DNA of 64,000 bases from Rhizomys pruinosus (lineage: Eukaryota; Chordata; Mammalia; Rodentia; Spalacidae), in the NCBI GenBank assembly GCA_009823505.1, contig VZQC01004693.1:4744184-4808183 (forward strand). Direction: 5' to 3'. The translations under genes and the position numbers were made by a program. The notes under the pieces were generated by a model. That model was not told where the DNA came from and did not search any database. It saw only the letters and a program-made list of their open reading frames with translations. Positions within the stretch are counted from its first letter, which is position 1. Each line of letters opens with the position of its first letter. Shown piece by piece: positions 1 to 9,178 of this stretch.

Positions 1-304
1 GCACAGTGGCCTGGACTGCACACTGGCCCACACTGCACACTGACCTGCACTGCACAGTGGCCTGGACTGCACACTGACCTGCACTGCACACTGGCCCACA
101 CTGCACACTGACCTTCACTGCACACTGACCCACACTGCACACTTACCTTCATTGAACACTGACCCGCACTGCACACTGATCTGCCCTGCACACTGGCCTG
201 CACTGCACAGTGGCCTGGACTGCACAGTGACCTGCACTGCACACTGGCCCACACTGCACACTGACCTTCGCTGTACACTGATCCACACTGCACCTCACCC
301 TACT
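1..304. repeat. 17-bp minisatellite, cut by the left edge
   Basis: About 17.5 copies of a 17-bp unit of the form CTGCACACTGACCTGCA run from base 1 to about 304, nearly without indels. Unit variants differ at a few fixed places: ACTGG, ACTGA or AGTGG in the middle, and CCACA, CTGCA, TTCA or TGGA at the end. The last unit decays into unique sequence. The array starts before the window, so its full length is unknown. Open frames through it (for example minus 149-382) exist only because the unit lacks stop codons. Confidence 0.93.
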
Positions 305-1064
305 GCCTGTGGCCTGCAGGTGGCCCAGGCTGGCTTGAGGTGACACACTGACTACTGGAGAATCACCTTCCTTGTGCCCCACCCTCTCCAGGCCTCAGGC
401 TCGGCCTGGCGTTGAGGTCCCCTGCCAGTTCCACACACCAGTGCCTCTGGTATCTCCACCCAGATGGCCATCAAGTCTCACTGAGTCCTCACACCAGGTC
501 TCCATACCTGTTTGTACTGCTGGCTGCTGGAGTCAGAAACTGCAGCAGGACCCGAGGTTGTCTTAGCCTTCGTGTCAGCCCCAGTTTGTCTTGTAATGGT
601 CCAGTTGAAGCTTGGCCTTCAGCCTGGCCCCGGTCCTGGCTCCACCCTCTATCACTAGTGTGTGTCCTGAACTGGTCCTAGCCTGTGCCCAGCCTTGCCA
701 CTCCTCATGTGACCCCCTAGAATCCTTTTTCAAGGCTCAGTGGCTGCCCCCTGGACCCCTGGCCAATGGTACCCAACCCCATGACTCTGATGCCCCTACT
801 GGAGGCTCTGGGTGCTGTGTGCTCTGCTGAGGGGCTGGAAGTCTTGGTGTTTAGAGAAAGTCTGAAGGCTTGGCTGCCTTTAGACATGGCTCCTCATGAC
901 TGAGGAGGACCATGGCGAGGTCCTGCCTGTGTGCTGAGTCAAAGGGCTACAGCAGGAGGTCTCTAGGCAGATCCAGTCTGAATTTGGGGCTAGTTCTCAG
1001 CTAGCACCCCTCAGGGCACCATGCGGATGGGAGTCAGGGGATTTCTCTGACTCCACCCCAAGAA
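305..1064. other. No gene seen; GC-rich single-copy-looking DNA
   Basis: Open frames are short (the longest is 89 codons, plus 412-681) and none resembles a family I know. No SINE, LINE or LTR signature was recognised. Confidence 0.5.
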
Positions 1065-1260
1065 GAAGCAGAAAGTGTGCCTAGGTACTTGATCCTGGGT
1101 GGGGCAACGGTGTGCAGTGGCGCGGAATTAGGGGCCTGTGATTGGCTCTGGGAGCTGACATCATTTGGCTTATAAGAGCAGGCTGTAGCAAGCAATAAAT
1201 CGAATTCTCCATTACTATCATAGAATTCCTGGCCATCATTATTTTTTTGCATGCATACGG
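1065..1260 (+). other. Possible LTR-like fragment (TATA-like box plus AATAAA)
   Basis: A CCAAT-like GATTGG near 1140, TTATAAGAG near 1170 and AATAAA near 1195 lie within about 60 bp in the order found in a retroviral LTR promoter and poly(A) region. A T-run and a CpG-containing segment follow. I could not find terminal TG/CA ends, a duplicated target site or a second LTR, so chance resemblance is quite possible. Confidence 0.25.
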
Positions 1261-3084
1261 GCCAAAGCGGGCCTGCATTTCATTCGGGTAGCCAGTGGGT
1301 TGGAAAGGGGTCCTCGGACTACCAACCTGGATAGCTGGTATGGTAAATGAGTTGTGAGTGGACATAGGCTGAAGATAGGCCATCAGCCATCAGCCTGAAA
1401 TTCCTGTCCAGGGGCCAGCAGTCTCTGGGCAGGTGGGAAATCACGGCCAAGAGTGGGAAGCGTTCCGTTGTCCCAGGGTTGGAGGGGCCTCTCAGGTCAG
1501 GCTACAGAAGTAGCCGGCTGGTCTCTGCGTTGAGAGGCCAGTTCCCTACAGTGGCCACAGGTGGGTACTGTGCTCCCCTTTCCCTTAGCAGGGCCACGTT
1601 GTACCCGCTCGTTACAAGGAAAGCTTCCTACAGAGGTCAGAGGCATGACCTGTGAGGAGGCCCCTGGTAAGATCCAGGCAGGGTGTATGCCAGCGGGCTG
1701 CCACTAGGACTTCTGCCTAATGTTCCCTCTCTGTGCATCCTTCCCGGCCCTGGCCTCTCCTTGTAGAATCGCAGTGCCCAGGTCCCCAGTGGCTGGGGAG
1801 GAGTCTAGATGACCCTAAGTTCTCTGGCCCATGTCCTCTGTGAAGACCACAGCATCAGCGGTTGGGCTTCTGTGCCTCTGGATGGCTATTGCCCGTGGAC
1901 AGGACTTCTGGGTCCTTCTGGCTCTGGGGTTCTGGGACTGGGGACAGCATGACTCAGCAGTGCGTGGTATGACTCACTCTCAAATCTAAGAGGGATCAAG
2001 GGAGGTTCTGTGACTCAGCTACTGTAGAGGAGCTGAGTCATCAGCCTCATGGTGCAGGGTTGGTTAGTGTTCAGACAGGGCTGAAATCTGAATGTCCTCA
2101 TTAAATGCAGAGATGAGGTCTATCTGTGACAGCACATGATCTGACAGTTCTGGGCAGGGCAGAGCTGCCTGGAAACTTTGTGGGTAATTTTCAGTAGCAC
2201 CATGCCACTGTTTTAGTGACCATATATATATATATGCAGGTGTTTATATTTGTGTTGTAGAGTTTGCAACAGAATGCCTTAATTATTATGGACCAAGAGT
2301 ATAGACACAGGCGGCAAGGAGTCCGGTAGAAAAGTGTCCTCACAGGTAAGCTTGGGGTGTCAATTTCAGGATGAGCTCACTCACTTTTTTCTTTTCAGAC
2401 TTTCATATTTCCTAACTTATTCTGCAGGGAAGGCTGGGAAGCCAGGACAGATGACAGTGGGGAGCCCAAGATCCTATGTGCTTGGAGAGACCCAGACATC
2501 GTTGGTCTCCCACAGGAGCTCCAGGGAAGTCTAGGTGTGTGTGCATGCACAGAAGCGTGCGCCAGATAACATCGTTATCACATGGGAGGTAGGAAAGAGG
2601 ACTTACAGACCCTGCAGCTGGAAGGACTTGACACACCGTAGTGTGGATAGGGAGAACCGACTTCTTACCATGCCCGTGGTAAGTGACCACCGTGGCTGCC
2701 GAGCTTCTAGGCTCCAGAGCTCACAGGCGTGCATTTCTTCCTGCTCTACACAATGCTCTGGAGTCTGTGGGAATGTTTCCACCCTGGAGAGGGGCAGTTG
2801 CTACACGTCAGCCCCACCCCCGCTGAGAGTGTGGCGTTCGCCGACTCATCCACTGAACAACCAGACAAGCGAGGTTTGTGTTAGGCTGGCCTGCTGTTTC
2901 ATTGGGTGTAGAAGCTGTACAACCCCTGGGAGGGCAGCATGTGAGGCCACCACCCATGGGGGCCTCAGGATCTCAAGCAGTCACAGCTCCCGGGTAGGAC
3001 TGACTTGTGGGCCGGTTGGAAGCGGGGAGCTGGGCCTGAGGAGAGGAGCGTCCATGACACTCATAGAGGGCTGGGCTTTACAGG
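1261..3084. other. No gene seen
   Basis: Mostly unique-looking sequence with a short (TA) run at 2223-2235. The open frame at plus 2535-3152 (205 codons) has a composition typical of GC-rich noncoding DNA and no recognisable domain; its C-terminal half is a glycine run read from a G-rich tract. Confidence 0.45.
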
Positions 3085-3140
3085 GTGGGGGAGGGGAGGT
3101 GGGGGTGCAGGCACCGGGGGGTGGGGGGGTGGGGGAGTGG
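3085..3140 (+). repeat. G-rich tract with quadruplex potential
   Basis: About 55 bp with at least six runs of four or more G separated by short spacers. It is a simple low-complexity purine tract. A G-quadruplex could form on the plus strand; that is inference from sequence. Confidence 0.7.
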
Positions 3141-3665
3141 CCTCTGGGCTAGGACACAGCCTCCTGCAGCTCCCAGGAGTAGTCTGGCGGGCTCCAGTGG
3201 GCCGGTGGAGGCCAAGCAGTGTTGTATTTCCCCTCCTTTTGCTCATTTGGAAAATGTCTTGTGAGCGCCGTGAGGTGGCAGGCCCTGGTCGGGATGACTT
3301 GGAGTCTTTGTCCCCACGCACAGCTGGGAGACACAGTAGGGAAATTAAAAAGAAAGAACTAAAGGAAGTCTATGGTGGAGAGGGATCCTTGTCCCCATTT
3401 TCCAGGCCCAGCTCCATGAGCCATGGACATGGCCTCTGAGTCCTAAAGTGTCACCTAGCCAGGCAGACCTGTGTTCATCCGGCCAGGCTGATCTCTGTGC
3501 TCTGACCCCTGCAAGCCTACTGCTCCTGATGACAGCTCAGAGGCAAGCTGCGAGAGGGAAGGCAGCAGGCGGGCTTGGAGCCTGGGCTGAGAGCCAGGCA
3601 ACTCCAAGTTCCAGGCTGGCCTGTGGCAGGTGAGAGTTTTCCATGAGAAAGGACATGGTCGGGAG
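3141..3665. other. No gene seen
   Basis: Unique-looking DNA between the G-rich tract and the LTR-like repeat. No conserved frame or SINE was recognised. Confidence 0.45.
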
Positions 3666-4029
3666 GTGTGCTGGTTACTTTATGGTAACTTGACACAAAT
3701 TAGAGACTCTCAGTTGAGGAGCTTCCTCCATCAGATTGGCCTGTGGCCAGGTCTGTAGGTTATTTTCCTAATTGCTAATTGATGTAAGGAGGGCCCAGCC
3801 CACTGCGGGTGGTTCTGTTCCTAGGCAGGTGGGCCCGGGCTATAGAGGAAAGGTAGCTGAGCCAGCCTGGGGAAGCAAGCCAGAAAGCAGCGTTCTTCCA
3901 TGGTCTCTGCTTCAGTTCTGGTCCTGAATTCCTGCCTTGATGGACTGTACTGTAAGCCAAATAAACCCTTTCCTCCCCAAGCTGTTTTTGGTCAGTGTTT
4001 TTATAATAGCAGTAGAAGGCAAACTAGGA
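3666..4029 (+). mobile_element. Rodent LTR-like dispersed repeat, forward copy
   Basis: It starts with GTGCTGGTTACTTTATGGTAA, passes through AATTGATGTAAGGAGGGCCC, and ends with a poly(A)-signal segment CCAAATAAACCCTTTCCTCC followed by a GTCAGTGTTTTTATAA tail and AACTAGGACA. This is an abundant rodent repeat that I recognise but cannot name with certainty (it behaves like a solo LTR). Related copies lie at 7757-9056 (reverse, split), 20114-20408 (reverse), 53355-53690 (forward) and 63165-63608 (reverse). Confidence 0.65.
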
Positions 4030-5183
4030 CAGGAGGGTCAGAGGCTGGCCTAACCCGGCATGGAGGCTGCTCAGGTGCTTGGGCTGGAAGAGGGGAGAAG
4101 CTGGAGACCCAGAAAGCCTTTGCCCTGCTTCCCTGGCTATCTCTGCCTCCCGGGCTCACCCTGGGAGTCCCCTGTGGGAGAACTACAGAGAGCAGGTGGC
4201 TGGCGTGACTGTGTGGTTGTCGTGTAGGAACTGGGCTGATCCTAAGCATGATTCATCTTATGCACCAGAGTCTGGGGCCAAAAGACAGAGTCATCCCAGG
4301 GAGACAAAGTTTGCTTTCAGTATCTGACTTTTGCGGAATATAAACTGTGCATTTCCAAAGCCAACAGTGGCACGCCATACATCCCAGCACTTTAATTCTC
4401 TTATCTGAGGAACATGGCAAGTGAGTCGATAAATAATTGGAAACGGATGCACGAAGCTCACCAGCAGAAAAGCAGGGACACTCTGTGAGGAGGTGGAGAT
4501 GGCCCCAGTGGGCGGCTCACTTGACCCCTGTCTTGGCCGTGCGTGGACTCAGCAGAGCTGCTGTGCACACGCTGTCACCGGGCTTCCAGGGCAGCACATG
4601 TATTTTCATGAGTGTGTTTCTTTTCAGTGGGCTTTTTATTGGAGAAAAATAAACATGCAGACAGAGGTCACAAACCCAACTGCGCAGCTTAAAAGATTTA
4701 AACCAGGGAGCACGTGTGTGTTCCTGAAACTGCCGTCTAGACAGGGGATGGCTTCAGTGCCCCGCCTCTGCCGTCCTGACTTCTGTCCTGTAAGCAAGTC
4801 TGCCCGGCTCTGACCTTCACGTCAGTCAAACTGTGCAGGAACCGTGTAGCACAGACTCTGGTTTCTCTAGCTCAGGTTGTGTTTGTGGGTTTCATCACCT
4901 CCTTGAGCTGGAAGCGTGCTTGCTGTTCTGACTACCATGTTTATCTGTGTGAAAGCACTATTGCTTGCAAGTGTTCGTCTGGACACTGGCTGGTGGACAC
5001 TTGCTTTCTGCAGTGCAGGGACCTGGGATCTGCACGTGTCTTTTCTGAATCTCTGTGTATGAATGTTTCATAGATGTGAATGTTCAACTTCGGAAGCCAT
5101 GGATGACAGCTCTGTTTAGCAGCTGTGTGGAGTTATGTTCACCCAGAATGTGAGAGTCACCCTTAATCTGCTTTAAAAGCACC
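4030..5183. other. No gene seen
   Basis: Unique-looking sequence. A weak Alu/B1-like motif (CATCCCAGCACTTTAAT) near 4380 may be the stub of a very old 7SL-derived SINE. Plus-strand frames up to 106 codons (4493-4813) match nothing I know. Confidence 0.45.
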
Positions 5184-5191
5184 AGACCTTC

Positions 5192-5335
5192 CAATTTTTT
5201 GTTTCTTTTTGAGAGGGTCTCCTTGTAGCCCCAGCTGGCCTGGAACTCAATATGTAGACCAGACTGGCCTCAGTCTTACAGAGATCCGCCTGCCTCTGCC
5301 TCTAAGTGCTGGGATTAAAGGCGTGCGCCACCACT
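5192..5335 (-). mobile_element. B1 SINE
   Basis: Reverse copy of the 7SL RNA-derived B1 element: T-rich tail at the left, GTCTCCTTGTAGCCCCAGCTGG, and the internal promoter end GGGATTAAAGGCGTGCGCCA at the right. The 8-bp motif CAGACCTT flanks it at 5184-5191 and 5336-5343, which fits a target-site duplication. Confidence 0.87.
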
Positions 5336-5470
5336 CAGACCTTTTGATTTAAACTATATTGGTGGTTGTGGAAATCTTAAATTTGTGTTTCTTGGGTGAC
5401 TAACATTTTCATGTTTGCTTAACACCTTGTAAATGCCTTTTCAAGTCCATTGCTCATTAAAAAAAAAAAA

Positions 5471-5665
5471 TCAGTGTTCAGATCTGGGGAGATGGTGCAC
5501 AGGTAAAGTGCTGGATGTGCGGCGTGAGGACCTGGGTTAGGGTCCCCAGCACCCGCAGAAGAGCTGAACACAGTGATCTCCAGAGCTTGTCAGCTAGCAG
5601 GTCTAGCCAATCAGTGAGCTCCAGGTTCAGTGAGAGACTCTTAGTCAAAAACAAGATAGAGGGGA
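5471..5665 (+). mobile_element. B4-like SINE
   Basis: A tRNA-like head (GGGGAGATGGTGCACAGGTA) is followed by a segment with GTCAGCTAGCAGGTCTAGCC and CAGTGAGCTCCAGGTTCAGT, typical of the rodent B4 fusion of an ID-like head with a 7SL-derived tail. Confidence 0.6.
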
Positions 5666-5832
5666 CGGAGCGTGGCTTAGTGGTTAGGGCATGTGCTGTG
5701 CCTACTGACAGAGGACCCGAACTCCATCCCCAGAACCTACACTGGGCAGCTCACAACTGCCTGCAATTCCAGCTCCTCGGAACACACAGACACGTATGTG
5801 TACACATGCACGCACACACAGTATTAAGATGA
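5666..5832 (+). mobile_element. B2/B3-type SINE, diverged
   Basis: The sequence GTGGCTTAGTGGTTAGGGCA resembles the tRNA-derived head (box A region), and CAGAACCTACACTGGGCAGC and the CA-rich end resemble the B3 body. It runs straight into the CA-rich tract. Confidence 0.55.
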
Positions 5833-5869
5833 AAAAAAGCTTGAAGACATCCAACTGCAATTTCTGGCT

Positions 5870-6152
5870 TTCTTATACATGTACACACATGTGCACATCC
5901 ACTTCATACATGAGCACACACACATGCACACACACACATATGAGCACACACATGCACACGCACGCACACACACGCACGCACACACACATACACACACACA
6001 TTCACGCGCACACACGCACACGCACACAAGCACACACGCAAGCGCACACGTGCACGCACACACACAAGCGCACACACACGCATATGCACGCACACACACG
6101 CACAAACACGCACACACACGCGCACACACACGCACGCACACACGCACACTTG
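5870..6152. repeat. CA-rich microsatellite with many CACG interruptions
   Basis: About 280 bp of (CA)n broken by CACGCA, CATGCA and TACA units. Long open frames on both strands (for example 131 codons) are by-products of the alternating pattern. Alternating purine-pyrimidine DNA of this kind can adopt Z-form, which is general knowledge and not shown here. Confidence 0.95.
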
Positions 6153-6189
6153 TCCACTGTTCTGTTGTTGATTTGTAAAAGTTCTTTTT

Positions 6190-6325
6190 AATGATTTTTT
6201 TTTTTGAGAGGGGTCTCACTATGTTTTGGGGCTATCCTGGAACTCTGGAACTCTGGAACTCTTGGGCTCCAGCGGTCCTCTTGCCTCAAGTCCCCGGGCA
6301 TAGCAGGGACTACTGGAAGGTAGTC
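6190..6325 (-). mobile_element. Old monomeric 7SL-derived SINE (PB1-like)
   Basis: Reverse orientation: T-run, GGTCTCACTATGTTTTGGGG, then a CTCAAGTCC...GCATAGCAGGGACTACTGG end resembling the start of ancestral 7SL monomers. The 8-bp unit GGAACTCT is repeated three times near 6238-6262, a small internal expansion. Confidence 0.5.
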
Positions 6326-6449
6326 CCTTCCCTGGCAGAGACAATTCTTTATATATTTCTGAGACTAATCTGTTTTCTTTAATTCATGTTGTATTAGTCA
6401 GGGCTGTCAAGAGAAATGGAACCAACTGGACACAGAAATCCTCTGTGTC

Positions 6450-6665
6450 CATAGCACAGGCATCAAGACCCCTCCCCCCATGGATGCTGAGGTCCTTATC
6501 AAGGCCTTATCAGTAGCACTGAAGCCCTTATATAAACTGCTGTAATATTTGTGTAGAACCTTGGTCATGCCCTCCTGTGGACTTTGCATCATCTCTGGGA
6601 GACTTGCAATACCTGTCCCTGTGTAACTGTGTGGAAATAACTGTTCTATTACATTAGGTACTTGT
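6450..6665. mobile_element. Tigger-like DNA transposon fossil
   Basis: The segment around CCATGGATGCTGAGGTCCTT, CCCTTATATAAACTGCTGTA, TGCATCATCTCTGGGAGA and GTGTGGAAATAACTGTTCTA follows in order a consensus I know from mammalian Tigger (Tc1/mariner) nonautonomous elements. It is strongly diverged, so it is ancient and predates rodents. Ends are not resolved. Confidence 0.5.
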
Positions 6666-7204
6666 ATAAGTGGCTACTCTCTTCTACTGCTTGAGGATAG
6701 TAAAAAGTAAGTACAAATGAAATTTAAAAAGTGTTTTCTCTCCATGATTTGTCAACTCCACAGACACAGACCCCACAGATATGGGCCTGTGTATATCTGC
6801 ATGCATACGTGAATATGTATGTCCTATTGATCCTGTTTCTAAGGAGACTGACAATCAATGCAACTTGAATTAGATAAAGTATCCATGTAAAATGAGAACC
6901 TGGCTCATGGGGTTGCAGATGCTGAGAGGTCGCATGGCCTGCTATCTGGCAGCTGAGACCCAGGACAGCCTGTGGTATAGCTCAGTTCGTGAAGGCCCCT
7001 GAGGCAGAGAGCCAAAGGTGTGGATCCTGCTAAGGGCAGAGAAGCACAGATAGGTTTTCTCCAGCAGGCACAGAACAAAAGGCATGCATTCCTCCTTGCC
7101 TTTCAGCTCTAGTTGGGTCCACAGGCAAATGGCTCATGCCATCACAGTCCTCTGGGACTGTTGGACATGACTAATACAACATGTATCAAATAAAACAGAT
7201 TAGT
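6666..7204. other. No gene seen
   Basis: AT-richer unique-looking sequence with no recognisable frame, SINE or LTR. Confidence 0.45.
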
Positions 7205-7345
7205 CTCAGGAATATACAAAGAATTGCCTCTGCAGGGAAGGTTCACCCACCAGTAGTCCCAGCAATGCCCAGGTACTTGAGGCAAGGGGACCACTGGAGC
7301 CTGAGAGTTCCAGAGTTCCAGGATAGTGGCACTGAAGCTGCCGGC
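7205..7345 (+). mobile_element. Old 7SL-derived SINE fragment
   Basis: CACCAGTAGTCCCAGCAATG, then AGGTACTTGAGGCAAGGGGACCA and GAGCCTGAGAGTTCCAGAG, match the first half of an ancestral 7SL monomer in forward orientation, with heavy divergence. Confidence 0.42.
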
Positions 7346-7399
7346 AGCCTCTGGTCTGCATGTGCCTCAGAGGGAGAGTATTTGCTAAGAAACTGGATT

Positions 7400-7612
7400 G
7401 GAGGGTTGGAGAGATGGCTCAGCGGTTAAGAGCACTGGCTGCTCTTGCAGAGGACCCAGGTTTAATTCCCAGCACCCACATGGTGACTAATAACTGTAAT
7501 TCTAGTTCCAGAGGACTTCAGTACCCTCTTCTGACCCCTTCTGGCATTGCATGACACAGGTTCACTTACACACATGCAAGCAATACATTCATATACATAG
7601 AAGATATAGCTG
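7400..7612 (+). mobile_element. B3/B2 SINE
   Basis: Forward copy: GGAGAGATGGCTCAGCGGTT head derived from tRNA, AAGAGCACTGGCTGCTCTTG, AATTCCCAGCACCCACATGG, then GTACCCTCTTCTGACC and a degenerate A-rich end. Confidence 0.82.
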
Positions 7613-7664
7613 ATGGTCTCATGCATCCCAGACTGCTCTTGAACTTGCTATATAGCAGACGGTC

Positions 7665-7756
7665 AGGTCTGGGGATGCAGCTTGGTAGAGTGTCTGACTA
7701 GCCTGCATGAGACTCTGATCTGATCTCAGCACTGTGTAAGCCAGGCGTGGTGGTGT
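7665..7756 (+). mobile_element. ID/B4-like SINE fragment
   Basis: CTGGGGATGCAGCTTGGTAG resembles the ID head derived from tRNA-Ala. It continues into AGCCAGGCGTGGTGGTGTG, a B1-like junction as found in B4-type fusions. Confidence 0.5.
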
Positions 7757-7963
7757 GTTCTAGTTTGATCCTCCATTTCTGGGACAAAGCACACTAACAC
7801 CAAGTAGGGGAGGAAAGGGTTTATTTGGCTCACATCTCCTGGGTCACAGTTCATCACTGTGACCAACATAGGAACTCAGGGCAGGGACGTTGAAGGCAGG
7901 AGCTGAAACACAGGCCATGGAGAAACGCTGATACTGGCTTGTTCCTCTGGCCCAAGTCAGCCT
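7757..7963 (-). mobile_element. LTR-like rodent repeat, reverse copy, first part
   Basis: Reverse copy of the repeat family described at 3666. It contains GGGGAGGAAAGGGTTTATTTGG, CACAGTTCATCACTGTGACC and GAGCTGAAACACAGGCCATG. It is interrupted at 7963 by the Rplp1 retrocopy and later SINEs, and its continuation (CTGCTTTCTTATACAATGCA onward) resumes at 8873. Confidence 0.68.
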
Positions 7964-8434
7964 TCACTCCCCTGCCCCTGTGATTTTTTATTGAGCATGT
8001 TAACGAGTTTAGTTAAAAAGCCCATGTTATCATCAGACTCCTGCGATTCCTCTTTCTTGGCTTCTGCTTTCTTGGACAGTGGTAGTAGAGGGGGATGGAC
8101 CAACTGCTGGAGCATCTAGAGCAGCCGGAGCAGCTGGAGCAAGGCTACCAGCCCCTACATCGCAGATGAGGCTCCCAATGTGGGCATTGGACCTTTGCAC
8201 AGGCCAGTAAAAAGGTTCAACATCAACACCAGCTGCTTTAATGAGGGCGTCGATCTTATCCTCCATCCTGGTGACCTCGTTGTCCTGCAGGATGAGGGCA
8301 GAGTAGATGCAGGTGAGCTCAGACACAGAGGGCATGCTGAGGACTGCAGGCGTGGTGCTACTCACAGATGAGGTGAGGGCCTCACCCCAACTCAGCCTCC
8401 TTAAGAACTGAGCACCTTGGTGGCAGCTGAGGAT
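7964..8434 (-). pseudogene. Rplp1: Processed pseudogene of ribosomal protein lateral stalk subunit P1
   Basis: Reverse-strand retrocopy of Rplp1, whose product P1 pairs with P2 in the acidic stalk of the large ribosomal subunit. The former start codon is at 8335-8333. Reading leftward, SVSELTCIYSALILQDNEVT, EDKIDALIKAAGVDVEPF and IGSLICDVGAG follow P1 closely. Bases 8336-8434 match the P1 leader as I know it (complement of CAGCTGCC, AAGGTGCTC, GGGGTGAGGCCCTCAC). The coding region is broken by deletions in the middle (PFYWPVQRSNAHIGSL) and a frameshift near 8060, so the acidic tail is read out of frame; remnants of the tail and the old stop (8011-8009) are visible. An AATAAA lies near 7991. 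There is no intron and no clear poly(A) tail; about 20 bp at 7964-7983 are of unclear origin. GTCAGCCT (7956-7963) and GTCAACCT (8435-8442) probably are the target-site duplication. Confidence 0.92.
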
Positions 8435-8447
8435 GTCAACCTGCTTT

Positions 8448-8620
8448 TCTTTTTTCTTTGGTTTTTTTTTTTTGCCTTTTTTGGAGAGTCTCCCTTTAGC
8501 TTCAGTTCATCTGGAACTCACTATGTAGACCAGGCTGGCTTTGAACTCACAGAGATCTGTCTGCCTCTGCCTCTGCCTCCCGAGTGCTGCAATTAAGGGT
8601 GTGTGCCACCATGCCCAGCT
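8448..8620 (-). mobile_element. B1 SINE
   Basis: Reverse B1 with a degenerate T-rich tail at the left, GGAACTCACTATGTAGACCAGG, and GTGTGCCACCATGCCCAGCT as its start at the right. It is flanked by AACCTGCTTT copies. It is more diverged than the adjacent B3, suggesting it arrived first. Confidence 0.87.
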
Positions 8621-8630
8621 AACCTGCTTT

Positions 8631-8872
8631 TTTTTTTTAATTTTATTTATTTCTGTATGTGTATGAATGTACTGTCTGCATGCAAGTTTGTGCACCCGTG
8701 ACGTGCAATGCCGCGGAGGTCAGAAGAGGGTGTTGGATTCCCCTGGAACTGGAGTTCTCCTGGAATTGGAGTTTCAGACGGTTCTCGGCCGCCATGTGGG
8801 TGCTGGGGATCGAACCCGGGACCTCTGCAAGAGCGGTCGGCGCTCTTAACCGCTAGGCCATCTCTCTAGCCC
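8631..8872 (-). mobile_element. B3 SINE, variant with a 17-bp internal duplication
   Basis: Reverse B3, a tRNA-derived SINE: T-rich tail at the left and CCATCTCTCTAGCCC (complement of the GGGCT start) at the right. The segment CCTGGAACTGGAGTTCT at 8742 is repeated with one change starting at 8759. The same duplication is present in the copies at 36792 and 45462 but absent from 37236. Confidence 0.92.
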
Positions 8873-9056
8873 AACCTGCTTTCTTATACAATGCACAACA
8901 ATCTGCCCAGGGGTGGCACTGCCCACAGTGAGCTGGGCTCTCCCATACCACTCATCGAGAAAATACCCCACAGACATGGACACAGGCCAGTTCAATGGAG
9001 ACAATTCCCCAGTTGAGGCTCCCTCCACCCAGGCATGTCAAGTTGGCACTAAAGCT
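8873..9056 (-). mobile_element. LTR-like rodent repeat, reverse copy, second part
   Basis: Continuation of the repeat interrupted at 7963: TTTCTTATACAATGCACAAC, GGGGTGGCACTGCCCACAGT, AGAAAATACCCCACAGACAT and TGTCAAGTTGGCACTAAAGC follow in the order expected for the reverse copy. Together with 7757-7963 it makes one element of about 400 bp. Confidence 0.68.
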
Positions 9057-9178
9057 GCCCAACACAATGGTGTACTCCTGTAATCCAGCACTCAGAAAGT
9101 GGTATTGGTAGGGTTAGCAGTGCAAGATCATCTTTGGCTATGTAATAAGCTAGGGGATTAGGGGATACCTTGAGATAC
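9057..9178 (+). mobile_element. Degenerate 7SL-derived SINE
   Basis: ACAATGGTGTACTCCTGTAA, TCCAGCACTCAG and TAGCAGTGCAAGATCATCTT resemble the forward B1/PB1 order but with many changes. Confidence 0.38.

Larger units (their letters stand above)
8438..8882. repeat. One target site present three times around two SINEs
   Basis: AACCTGCTTT occurs at 8438-8447, 8621-8630 and 8873-8882. The B1 lies between the first and second copies, the B3 between the second and third. This is the pattern expected when two retroposons insert at the same site, each duplicating it. The third copy continues into the host LTR-like repeat. Confidence 0.88.

Noticed and set aside
149..382. Cys/Val-rich minus-strand open frame
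   Set aside because: It is a read-through of the 17-bp minisatellite, which lacks stops; no protein signature.
5796..6219. Long His/Thr-rich and Cys/Val-rich open frames on both strands
   Set aside because: They arise from the CA-rich microsatellite.
7400..7612. tRNA gene from the tRNA-like box A and box B motifs (also other B2/B3 and ID heads)
   Set aside because: They are the internal promoters of SINEs; the cloverleaf is not maintained.
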